Source: Trileptium ribeirensis (lineage: Eukaryota > Nematoda > Enoplea > Enoplida > Thoracostomopsidae). Taken from it: 64,000 nt of DNA. The stretch lies in contig JASANE010012231.1 in the NCBI GenBank assembly GCA_030248225.1, positions 62,001-126,000 on the forward strand, given 5' to 3'. The notes below the pieces were generated by a model. That model made no database searches. It saw only the letters and a program-made list of their open reading frames with translations, and had not been told where the DNA came from. Shown one piece after another: positions 22,137 to 32,284 of the stretch (the stretch's first letter is position 1; the number at the start of each line of letters is the position of its first letter). A program made the translations under genes and the position numbers.

Positions 22137-22979
22137 CTACGCAATGTCGAATATTTGTTAATTATATCCCTCCCTCCCTTCTGCGTCCGTGGGTTTAGGT
22201 TTTTGTTTTGTTCCTCGTTTTGTTTTGTTTCAATACTAATTTGCCAGGGAGTAACCGGAATTCCGGTTCCGGCGAAAATCGTGTTCCGGTTGCGGTTCCG
22301 GCAAAGGGAAAAAACCATACCGGAACCGCAATTCCGGTTTAAAAATTTTGTTTGAAATTTTCCACATCTGCTTCACCTGTGATCCAAACATATGTAATAT
22401 ATATTATACCATGATCAAGCTCCAATACAACCAAGCAAAAGAAAAGATTAACTAAGCAATTTGTCGTGTGGAACGTAAGTTGGGCACATAATTTCAGTAG
22501 GAATTTTTCATAATAACCTGCAGGAGTTTGTTAACAAATCTAACCCAGGTCAATGCTTGTAGCAGCTATTTTGCACATTCAGAAGTCTGCGGGGTATGTT
22601 CGAATTAAACTGTCCAACTCGGTAACAGAGTATGGCTTACGTAGAAGTACTTAGTGTATGCTTTGGTAACAGAAATTGCGGCAAGCACGAGCCAGTGCGC
22701 ATGTAAACTTTGTAACTAGAATTGAAGTAGAAGCACCAGCCTCAAAAAACTAACATATTGATCGATAAATAAATATTATTTAGCTTCCTCAGTCTGTTTA
22801 AAGTTTCAGAAAGGCAATAATGCCATCACAATACATTAAGTTTAATGTAAAAGTTATTTTTAACACATTTTAAATCCACTGTGCCTGCATTTCTTCCTTC
22901 ATCTGTTTTGCTATATATAGGTTTCGAAGACCAGGTTCCGGATCCGATTTAAATGGACGGTTCCGGTTCCGGTAAATTT

Positions 22980-24957
22980 CGTATTCACCTTCGTATTCAC
23001 TTTCGTACTGGGCAGCAATCTCGCTGTAGGACACCGATTTCGCCACCCGATCGACCGAGATACATGACCACGGTCGAATACGTCGTATTGAAGAATTGTT
23101 CACAACAGACGCCGCCGTCCTGCAATAAGGACAACGAGGCGGCAGCACAGGCTACAGTTCTGGGAGGGCACCGGAAGTGTGGAGGCATGATTTAATCGTG
23201 GCGACGGTGGGAGATGTAACAACAGTGTCGGGTAAGTTATTCCAGCTATTCACAACTCGATAGGCATATGAGAATCTAGCACAGTTGAAACGAGGATTTA
23301 CGCGTGCGCGAAGTTTGTAACGGTGGCCGCGGGTACGGTCGTTGCTGACGTATTCAAACCACGTTAATATATCGAAGTTAATGTTACCATGAATGATGTT
23401 ATACAGAAGTATCAGATCCGCCCGAAATCGTCGAGTTTTCAATGTTTGTAACTGCAGAGCTTGAAGTCTGTTCGTATGATAAGTCTTGAAGTCCAGGAAC
23501 CATTTTGGTGGCACGTCGTTGCACGCGCTCAATTAATTTAATGTCATTGTTATAGTGGGGACACCAAGCGCTGGATGCATACTCGAGGCGGGCACGAATA
23601 AGCGAACGATATAACATGACGAAAACATGCTTATTAATATATTTGAATGATCGTCGAATACACCACAGTACATATTCTGAACGACGCACTACGTCGGAAC
23701 AATGTGCCGAAGGTTTTAAGTCACATGATATGGTTACACCAAGATCCTTTTCTCGTTACTTGTTTGGAATACCTAGGCCATCTAGAAAGTACGTATGACA
23801 CGGGTTGTTTCGGCCGAAGTGAAGACATGTAGATTTACTGACGCTGAATTTCATCGACCAAATGTTTGCCCATTCGGAAAAGGCATCAATGTCATTTTGT
23901 AAGTCGTTAATATCAAAGTTTGTTAGAGAAGGATGTGCATGCAGGCGACTGAATAGTTTCGAGCCGTCAGCGAATTTACGTAATGCACCGTAGATATGAT
24001 TATCGACCTCATTAATATATAAGAATAAAAGAATTGGACTCAAGACGGTCCCTTGAGGGACTCCACTACCTACTGGAACCCGACCTGATTTGCTACCATT
24101 AATAACAACGCATTGTTCTCTGCCTGTTAGAAAATTTGTTGGTCCATTGGAGCATGTTACCACTGATACCAAGTGATTCTAGTTTGATAATAAGTCGGTG
24201 ATGGGCTACTTGATCAAAGGCTTTCTGAAGGTCGACGTATATGGCATCCACGAAATCTCCATCGTTTACTACTTTAATCACCCATTCTAGATAGTCAATA
24301 AGTTGGATTGTTGTAGAACGTTTCCGTAGAAAACCGAATTGGGTTTTATTCAACAGAGAATTATCTGTGACGTGTTTAATTAAATAATCGGCTATTATAG
24401 ATTCTAGTATTTTACTACAACCAGCAGTCAAGCTAACTGGCCTGTAATTATTTACATCGCACTTACAACCTTTTTTATATATAGGAGTAATTAAACCCAG
24501 TTTCCAATCTGTCGGATTGATACTGGTCTGCAGTGAATGATTAAAAATGTGGTGAGCGAGAGACATAGTTCTTCATGGATTATAAAATTAAAAATTTTAT
24601 CGATGCCGGGTGCTGCGTGTTTAATAACTTTCAGTTTGTGCATTACCGACTGCGTAGTAACTATTATGTTAGATAATTTCTGTAACGATGCAGGGGTAAG
24701 TACTGGTAGGTTTGACAGGTCTTCGTCGACAAATACTGAAGCAAAATGCGTATTCAAGGCTTCGGCGCAATCTATATCTGTAGTTATCACTGTGCCGTCA
24801 CTTCTTCTAAGTGGCCCTATGCTTGGTTTTGACTCAAGACGACTGTTTACATAACCCCAAAATGATATCGAGTCCCTGTTTATGGTTTTAGCTATTAAAT
24901 ACTCGTAGCGCATCACAGCCCTATTTGTTTCTATTATGGTTAATTCAGCTGCTGCTT
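22980..24957 (-). mobile_element. CR1-like LINE copy L1, 5'-truncated, inserted in hAT copy A
   Basis: The minus strand holds the RT and C-terminal part of a CR1/jockey-type ORF2 in several frames. The 5' end is truncated in the segment between endonuclease and RT. The 3' tail is a short tandem repeat (GTGAATACGAAG about twice, 22982-23010), as is common in CR1-type elements. It sits within the right terminal GGTTCCGG repeat of the hAT element, so it inserted later. It is homologous to copy L2 at 41.5-44.9 kb; both reading frames end LPEL. Confidence 0.85.
23152..24916 (-). pseudogene. L1 reverse transcriptase (CR1-like), broken
   Basis: The pieces in order are: pre-RT segment (24491-24916, SFWGYVNSRLESKPS), RT fingers and palm (24099-24566, NYRPVSLTAGCSKILE; motif A YVDLQKAFDQV), and motif B/C (23756-24172, GVPQGTVLSPILLFLYI; motif C). 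Then come the thumb (23399-23689, RLEYASSAWCPHYNNDIK) and the C-terminal part (23152-23532, AYRVVNSWNNLPDTVV). The catalytic box that should read FADD reads FADG, so one of the two catalytic aspartates is lost. Frameshifts separate the pieces. It would have primed reverse transcription at a nicked target. Confidence 0.88.
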
Positions 24958-24985
24958 TCGGTTCCGGTTATTCCCTGTAATTTCC

Positions 24986-25439
24986 ATAAATAGCATGCGT
25001 GTGTTTTAATAGCTAACATGTGTTAGCTGTTCTTTTCGTTTTCTTTGTCAGTCTGGAGTTGACTTCCATGCAGTGAGGTGACCAGTTTTACGAGCGAGCA
25101 GCCTACACTACACTCTGGATGGTTGTTATCTTTATAAAACGTAATACACGAATATCCCCAACTTTTGAGTTTATTTTATCGAATCTTTGACTTTGTTCAA
25201 TTGCCGAATTGGAGTACTTAGCTAATACTTGATTCTTATATTTGAATTTTACGCTATTGTTCATGAACGTCATATGCTTTACTGGTTTTAATACTGGCTT
25301 TCTGGTTTTGCCGGGTGATTGATAGCGCGAGGTCTGTAAGTGAATCATTGGAGGAAACCTACGGTGGAGTGAAATAGCAACTGGATTCCGATAAACACTA
25401 GCACTAAACTTTGTCAAAGCTTAACGTTGAGCCAAAAAT
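24986..25439. other. No gene recognised
   Basis: Unique-looking sequence between hAT copy A and LTR-like block G4. An open frame on the minus strand (25103-25417) has no recognisable motif. Part of it may be the degraded start of block G4. Confidence 0.4.
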
Positions 25440-26430
25440 ACGCTACACATGTTGGTATTTATCTAGTTACTAGCCTACTCTATTCTTAATAAATTCCCAA
25501 ATAAAATAGTGAGAGCACAGCCTAACCCAATCGTAATTGTATTGGAATTAACACGCGCCTAGCTCATCCGTCTGGCAGCGGGAACTTTAACATAAGGAAA
25601 CTAATTAGCGTAAATGTAAGGAAAAGGATAAGGTAACGAAATAAACGTGCGAGTTCAACCGTCAGGCGACTACGAAAGAACCCACAAGGGAAAGTAATAG
25701 TTATCAGTTACTTAGGATCCAACAGTAAACCGTCCGGCCACTGGTCGCTCTATGGAAATTAAATAGCATAATTCTAAGGCAGAGGTTAAGGTATTCAGAT
25801 AAACGTGCGAGTCCAACCGTCCGGCGACCCCGTCCAAACCTCACAAGAGGACTTAATACATACCCTGCTTGTAAGTATCAGATTACTTACTCAGAATAAT
25901 AGTGCGCTCAATCTTGAGTCTGAGAAAAATATTCAGTGCAAGGCGTACTCAACGAAAGCAAAGTTCATTGAGACTGAGCCTAAATCAACTTATAACGGGT
26001 TTTCAACCACTGAGCGCTAAACATATTTGGAGTTGCGAAGTAGAATCGGCAAACTTACTAGTATACGAGGGGGCTAAATATTCGATAACTTGAAAGCAAG
26101 TGACTTAACTGTGGCCTACGAGTATATATCGAAGTGGCATATCCATAACTATCCCGTATTATTCTAACTTTGAATAAAACTTCTAACGTTGGCTTTTTTG
26201 TGCTTATCGAAAACGAATAGCGAGTAATTCGAGTAGTCACGCTGCAACGCCAAAGGAATAAAGTACGCTGACCTAAGTAACGTGCGCCAAGGAGGGGACT
26301 TTCAATAATTCCCACCGGCATACTACTGGCCACGCGTACGAACCACACATCTTCGAGTGACGAATCGCGTCGCCTTTTAATAATCCGATAGCCGCCATAA
26401 TAAATCATAATCCACACCTAAATCCAACAA
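25440..26430 (+). mobile_element. LTR-like block G4, partial
   Basis: The + strand shows the modules TCCGTCTGGCAGC (25568), CCGTCAGGCGAC (25660), CCGTCCGGCCAC (25731) and CCGTCCGGCGACC (25819). These are the reverse-complement type of the GC-rich module in G1 and G3. The end part (26300-26430) matches the others: CCACCGGCATACTACTGGCC, GTGACGAATCGCG, CCGATAGCCGCCATAA. The start is truncated or too diverged to place. No coding frame is recognised. Confidence 0.5.
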
Positions 26431-26445
26431 AAGTAACCGAAATAA

Positions 26446-26700
26446 CGCTAGGAATAGCTTAGTTGGGCTAGTACTTAGTAGCGAAATGCAGGGAGCGCCT
26501 TTTTGCGGATTCAGGTCGTGGGATCGAATCCCACCACTACACAACTTTTCAGTCGGCTGTTGTTTTTCGAATATATACATTCGTCTACAAGCTTCTGCCG
26601 CTAGGCCTAAATGAAGTATATATAACGTTCAGGTCGTACGGGAAGGTCAGGTTCACCTGCTGGCTTGTCGAACACAATCATAGTTCATAGGGTAATTTTC
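26446..26700 (+). repeat. tRNA-derived SINE copy S2
   Basis: Box A reads TAGCTTAGTTGGG (26455-26467) and box B GTGGGATCGAATCCCAC (26518-26534). A body of about 150 bp follows (AACTTTTCAGTCGGCTG, CTTCTGCCGCTAGGCCTAAA, GTACGGGAAGGTCAGG) and aligns with copy S1. It begins only about 15 bases past the end of LTR-like block G4. The box A here is better preserved than in S1. Confidence 0.75.
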
Positions 26701-26724
26701 TGAGTTCTTTTTTTTGTTGTTTTG

Positions 26725-26894
26725 TTTTGGAACTTAATCATTATGTATATATACATTACATGTTTGGACTACAGATGAAGCAAAAATGTGGAAAATTCTA
26801 AACCGGAATTTCGGCCCCGGTGTGATGTTGCCTTTTGCCGGAACCACAACGAAAACATGATTTTCGCCGGGACCGGAATTTTTGCTATCCCCTG
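26725..26894 (-). mobile_element. hAT-like element copy C, one end only
   Basis: On the minus strand the sequence begins CAGGGGATAGCAAAAATTCC and runs through GCCGGAACCACAAC-type subterminal repeats and TTTCCACATTTTTGCTTCAT, matching the left 170 bp of copies A and B. The other terminus is missing, so no target duplication can be checked. Confidence 0.65.
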
Positions 26895-26902
26895 ATGCAT
26901 AA

Positions 26903-28105
26903 CCAGCGAGGCACCTACCTTCCTTTGTTTATGCAGGAGTAAAGAAAAAGCGCGTAGCCTACCACCCTCTTCTGTCGTCAGCGATTGGCGATTACCTGTT
27001 CGGCGTGCCACCCATCCATCAAAATATAAGACAATACAAAATTGGGGATTTGGCAACGCATGCAAAACTTTAACAAACAAAACATTGGCCTATTACTTAC
27101 GTATTCGTTCTAAAACACTAAGTACCCTGTTACTGACTGTTTCAAATATTATAGGGATGTAGCTGTAATGAAGCTTTTGAAATAGATTTGAATACTTTCC
27201 CAGGATGTATGGATGATTTTGGCAACTATAGGTCTCATGCAGAGTAATCGAACAATTTTTAGTTCTACTAGTTTCGCTCAGCAGTTCCTGAGATACCGGG
27301 AAACCTTCGATTACATAAATTAGTTTTTGGATTCGCTTTTTTCACTTTTAAATTGTCAACGATATTGTATGATTGTGTCAAATTTGGTACGAGTCGACGC
27401 ATCCTGCGCCATTACAGAAAAATATATACTTCGTTGTTTTTCAATATTCCAAAATTGAGTCGAGTTATCGCTCAAAACCAGCCAAATGTGGCCATTTTAG
27501 GGAAAAATAGGGTCTTAAAGTTTTATTAGAGGTGCACTGAAGTTTTGTTTGAACTAAATCTTACCAACCAAACAAAATATTTTTGCTTTCTTTATGGGTA
27601 TATACAATGGATCAACCAAAAAATTGTTTTTATTCTAACATTAAAAATGGTGAACTACTATGGCATTAAGTATGAATTTTGAGTTACTTTCGATCGATTT
27701 TAGCAATTTTTCACACTTTGTGGGCTTTGAGTGAATATATTTCGGGAACCAGAAATAAATTCAAAGATCCGATACAAGAAGTTTTGGCCGAAGAGTACTT
27801 TAAAAATTTTATTGAGGTATTTTGAAACTTGTGGGACCAGGCAAATTTTGAAAATGATGAACAATTCTCTAGAAAATTCTAAGTTTAACTGGCCTAGCTA
27901 AGCGATTGTGTTTTATCATTTTGGCCTGATTTAGGTACGTAGGTCGATTTTTTGGGCCAAACTTGGTTGTTGCTCTCTTTGAAGTAAATTTTGTCCAAAT
28001 GCCGCTTCTCTGGCATCATGTTGGGTTCTGGTTGGGTTTTAGCACCCGATGGGGTCCTCTAGGATACCTGAAATATCCAAATTGCCACTTTTTGGTTAAA
28101 TCTAG
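26903..28105. other. AT-rich stretch without a gene
   Basis: I see no gene, tRNA or clear repeat in this 1.2 kb. Frames on both strands are short and show no family resemblance. It separates hAT copies C and B. Confidence 0.5.
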
Positions 28106-29831
28106 GTATTTAGCAGAGAGTAACCGGAATTCCGGTTCCGACGAAAGCCGTGTTCCGGTTGCGGTTCCGGCAAAGGGCAAACACCATACCGGAACTGGAA
28201 TTCCGCTTTAAAAATTTTGTTTAAAAATTTTCCACATTTTTGCTATATCTGTGTTCCAAACATGTAATATATATCTACAATGATCAAGTTCCAATACAAC
28301 CAAGCAAAAGAAAACATTAACTCGGCACTTTGCCGAGTGAAATGTAAGTAGGGCACATAATTTCAGTAGGAATTTTATATCTCAACCTGCAGGAATTTGT
28401 TAACAAAAAGCCGAAAATGCCGCCGTCCCACTTTTGACCAGCGTTTTTTGGTCAAAAACATGTTCTTTTGAACATAATTTCTTATAAATGAACACCAAAT
28501 TTTAAAAATGACCATATAAATCTGGCCTGTCCACAGCCCTCCGAAAAGTGGGGGGGGGGAAACTTCGGGGGGCCCCCATGTTCATTCTCGGGGGAAATTT
28601 CAAAGTGGGGCGGGGTTAAATTTTGCTTAAAAATACAAAATATTTCCATATTTTCATGCATTTTTACTACTGTGAACGTACTTTCAAGCTAAAAAACAAT
28701 ATTTTAGCATTATAAATAGTGGTAATTAATGTTTAAAAAACAATTTGCAAACAAAGAACATAAATTTTCAGACATAAAAATTTTTGGAATTAGTTGAACA
28801 TGGTGGGTTTCGGCTGAGTGGGGGGACGGACATGGGGGAAAATCTCACGAACATGGGGGGATTTGGAAAGTGGGGCGGGGTCCCTCCCCCCACCCCCCCA
28901 CTGTGGACAGGCCAGTAAATGAACAGGAACATTTAACCCCACCAAAACCATCGTTCGAAACCGAGTTTTGTTTGCAATTCTTAAGACTATATGATTCGTA
29001 ATGTTCATAAGCTAGTTTTCATATGTATATATAAAATAGTACACCAGACACTTAAGTTATGTATGTATATATAGCTTAAGTAATGCATCCACATATATAT
29101 ACCTATGTAATATATGCTAGTTTGATTACGTGTAAGGGCGTGTCTAAGCGGTAATAGCTAATTGTAAAATAGACCAGTCATGCTTAAAAATGAAGACTCA
29201 CTGTTATTAATGACCAAATTTTTGAACAGTACAATTTTTGAAAAAACCTGCCTTCTCTAGTCAGGTTTGTCTCATTTATAGCATTCTGCTTGGAAATTTA
29301 TCATCATTGTCACCAACTGATGTGCACTGGTTGCCCAACGCTAGTCTAAGCATTCTAAGCAGGTTAGAAAATTACCTTCTAATATTTTTCATAGAACCAT
29401 AGAAACTAATAATTTCAAGTTTCCTACAAAAGATGTAACAGACTTATGTGTAGTAAAGGGAGGCGGCTGGACACATGGCGAAAGTGTTTATTCTACACTC
29501 CATGCGTTGTAAGCACATTCAGTTTGACACAATATACACAAGGGTTATAGTGGATGGCATGTTTTGCTGTGGGTGTCCAAAAAGCGACATATTGATCTAT
29601 CAATAAGCATTAGCTTCCTCAGTCTCTTTAAAGTTTCAGAAAAGCAATAATGCCATCGCAATACATTAAGTTTAATGTAAAAGTAATTTTTAATACATTC
29701 TAAATCCACTGTATCTTCATTTCTTCCTTCATTTGTTTTGCTATATAAGTTTCGATGACCAGGTTCCGGTTCCGAATCCGGTTTAAATGGACGGTTCGGG
29801 TTGCTGGTTCCGGTTATTCCCTGGTATTTAG
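28106..29831 (+). mobile_element. hAT-like non-autonomous element copy B with perfect target duplication
   Basis: The element runs 28114-29823. It starts CAGAGAGTAACCGGAATTCC and ends GGTTCCGGTTATTCCCTG. Both sides carry the identical 8 bp GTATTTAG (28106-28113 and 29824-29831), a clean hAT-type target duplication. The two end regions match copy A closely. The middle differs from copy A and contains a nested MITE (28522-28915). The CRAGRG tips and 8 bp duplication are seen directly; the superfamily follows from them. No transposase frame is present. Confidence 0.9.
28517..28920. mobile_element. Nested MITE with 15 bp perfect TIRs and 5 bp duplication
   Basis: The termini are CTGGCCTGTCCACAG (28522-28536) and its exact reverse complement (28901-28915). 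They are flanked on both sides by TAAAT (28517-28521 and 28916-28920). Just inside lie long G and C runs that are also inverted (GTGGGGCGGGG on both sides). The 394 bp element has no coding capacity. It lies inside hAT copy B and is therefore younger than that insertion. A 5 bp duplication does not fit hAT (8) or Tc1/mariner (TA); the superfamily is not assigned. Confidence 0.85.
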
Positions 29832-30538
29832 ACTTGTTTTTTCAAACTTCGTTAAATTGGGGACTATAGTGACATTTTGAGTAATATGTTGAGTACCTAT
29901 GTATCTTCCTATACTCCTAAAATTGGCCTAATCGTGTTTCGAGCGGGAGGGACAAAATTCGAATTTTCGCAATTGGCTTGCACAAAGTGCGATCTAAGTC
30001 CAGACTTGATCAAATTGGGCAGTCTAGTGACTTTACGAGCACTATTGTCATTATTGTAGTAGCTTCCTACACCCCTAAAATTGGGCTAGTCTTGTTTCCG
30101 GTGCCCCAAAGTCCGATTTATCGTATGTGACTCTCCCAATGTGCGATAATTCTTATAAGACATAATTAAAAGGGGGCTCGCCAACCCCTAACGAAGCTAA
30201 CAAAGCATATTGTTTGCGATGGAGTATGACATTTAGGCAGAGATTATTATGCAAGCAACATACTATAACACAAAAAAATTATGCGGTTTTCGAGTATTTT
30301 AGGTCCATGCCTATGGAAAACACACAATCCCTGCAGCGTAAGTGATAACAGTACGCCGTTTTCAGCTAAGCAGAGGATGACTGGCTTTACAAAATCTAGA
30401 AATATTGCCATTTTCGTGTATTTTGGGTCTCATAGGCCTAATTTAGAACTCGTTTTGACCTATATAAATACTATTTACATACTAGTGAAGTTCGCTTGCG
30501 AGCCAGAATTGGAGTGGTGAGAACAATCCTCCGAAGCG
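29832..30538. other. No gene recognised
   Basis: Unique-looking sequence. A 60-codon frame (29877-30059) and a 79-codon frame (30281-30520) have no recognisable motif. Two phrases, TTCCTAYACYCCTAAAATTG near 29907 and 30064, show a weak local duplication. Confidence 0.45.
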
Positions 30539-30821
30539 GAAGTGTGAAAAATATTTGCCACACAATATTTTTGACACTCGCAATGAGTTTGTCGGCCCAG
30601 AAAACCCCATATCCGACACTAAAACCAACAATAAACACACATTCAGTTGCTTTTCCCACGACTTCTCACCAAAACTTTCGAAAACGTCATTTTTTTCTGC
30701 CAAGTATGAACCAGAAGTGTAAAAAATATTTGCCCAACAATATTTTTAACACTTGCAATGAGTTTATCTGCCCAGAAAACCCATAAGAGACACTAAAAGC
30801 AACAAAAAACACACATGATAT
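30539..30821. repeat. Direct duplication, two ~105 bp units 175 bp apart
   Basis: GAAGTGTGAAAAATATTTGC through AACAATAAACACACAT (30539-30641) recurs at 30714-30817 with about 15 differences and one short length change. The intervening 70 bp are not repeated. The frame 30496-30786 reads across both units and is a by-product. Confidence 0.8.
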
Positions 30822-32096
30822 CAGACAATATGAAATTTGGCGCCAACTATAAGCTTATAGACTCCAGATTGGGAAGTAGTTGAAAAATTTGTTATATATC
30901 ATTGGAAAGTCCTGGTAAAGCTACATGGAATAGGCCTATTAGTTTGTGGATATATCGTTTACTTATTGAGAAAAGTCGCAAAAACTTGAGGGGGTGCCCG
31001 AAAATGGGCCAAAATGACGTCATTTTGCTCCATAACTTTTCCCACGGGAAAAATCCAAAAATCCGGCTCCGTCACCACACCTAAATCGACCATTGCGGTT
31101 CGAATAAGCTGTCTTGCATCAAAATCCGTCCAACCATTATCGAGTTCCAGGGGCGACAGACACGCACACATAGACAGGACCTCCTCAACCCCCCCCTCCA
31201 GAACCAAAATTGAAAATTCTCGTGTCTCTCGCTCGCGAGTGGAATGACCTCGGTTCGTTCGCTCATTCCACTCGAATTCAATTAGTACAACTAGGCAGCA
31301 AAGTAGATGCAGATTATATATATATGAAATCCTATAGAGGCTTATTTGCTCTGCAAGGTAAACCCAAATAATTTTAGGTATCTGCACAGGCTGCCGAGGT
31401 ACACTAAGTAACATTATTTTTGGGTCTCTTGGGGACCCTACCCGAGCCCCTTTGGCTTGTTTTCTCTGGAAAAAGATGTTGGAATCATGCTTTGCGTCTA
31501 ACTAAGAGCCGAACTTTCAAATGAACGAGCGAACGAATCATTACGTTCAGCCAAAGTTGAGTTATGCCTGGCACACTCCGATAACAGACATTATCAAATT
31601 TCACCACTGTCACGGCTTGTAAGAATTCTTCGCTTCACTGGTTTACTCACATATTCGGCGTACAACTAGCCCAACAAAAAATGGCGGAAAACAAGTTTCC
31701 ACGATATAAGTCGCGAACATATATAATCGTGGTGAAATAACAAGTAGGTGCATTAGGTTGCTCTCTAGCTCAGTCAATTTAATATTAGTTGTTTTTGTAG
31801 TGAGCTTGATATTTGCACATTTAGTTTCGATTTTGACTTATAAAGTATCGCGGCTTGAGTTGCGCTAGTCAGTTCCAAGTGATTGTCTAAAATGAAGGCA
31901 CCAAATATAAACCAAACTTGCATCCGCAAAGTTATGGCCAGATGAGGATCTTGTCGGAACAATTATTGTTATCGATACCACGCTTATATTGCGAGTAATC
32001 AGACGTCTATTCAGTGTTCGTTTGCTAATTTACAGTTAACCGAAATTGAACAGTGTTGTTATATACTGTATTAGTAAAAATCTTTTTTCTCAAGTA
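30822..32096. other. Upstream region of MED14 with a 12 bp perfect hairpin
   Basis: At 31236-31274 CGAGTGGAATGA and its exact complement enclose a 15-base loop. The preceding 31130-31200 has the CAGACACGCACACA-type text often found at ends of invertebrate repeats. At 31681 an ATG in strong context (AAAAAATGGCGG) opens a 19-codon frame that could be a leader ORF. A pyrimidine-rich AG (TCTTTTTTCTCAAG, ending 32094) lies just before the MED14 start, so an upstream 5'UTR exon is possible. No promoter could be defined. Confidence 0.45.
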
Positions 32097-32284
32097 ATGT
32101 GTGACGAAGATGACAGGTCTGATGAAGAAATCCAGCGAGATAAGAATCTCGTTATGTTACCAGCGGTACCTCAAAATCCATCAGTAGTTCTCTTGTCTCA
32201 TCTAATAGATGCTGCGACTCAGCGAATATTTTCGGAGCTGACAATCCTGTCGGAGTTACTGCCCAGAAAATCCGATGTTGAAAG
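32097..32284 (+). CDS. MED14: MED14 exon 1 (first coding exon)
   Basis: It encodes an acidic N-terminus (MCDEDDRSDEEIQRDKN) followed by LLSHLIDAATQRIFSEL and LTILSELLPRKSDVE. The split arginine codon AG|G is completed by exon 2. The donor reads AG|GTAAAG. Confidence 0.9.

Larger units (their letters stand above)
22237..24985 (+). mobile_element. hAT-like non-autonomous element copy A, split by a LINE
   Basis: The element proper runs 22245-24977. It starts CAGGGAGTAACCGGAATTCC and ends GGTTCCGGTTATTCCCTG, so its tips are inverted (CAGGGARTAACCGGAA). It is flanked by 8 bp copies TAATTTGC and TAATTTCC (7 of 8 identical). CAGRG tips with an 8 bp target duplication are diagnostic of the hAT superfamily. 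The inside is non-coding with GTTCCGG-rich subterminal repeats. Without the LINE (about 22980-24957) the element is about 755 bp. It cannot move without a transposase from elsewhere. Confidence 0.85.

Noticed and set aside
30959..31414. 151-codon minus-strand frame
   Set aside because: It runs through a repeat end, a hairpin and C runs, with no recognisable motif or codon pattern.
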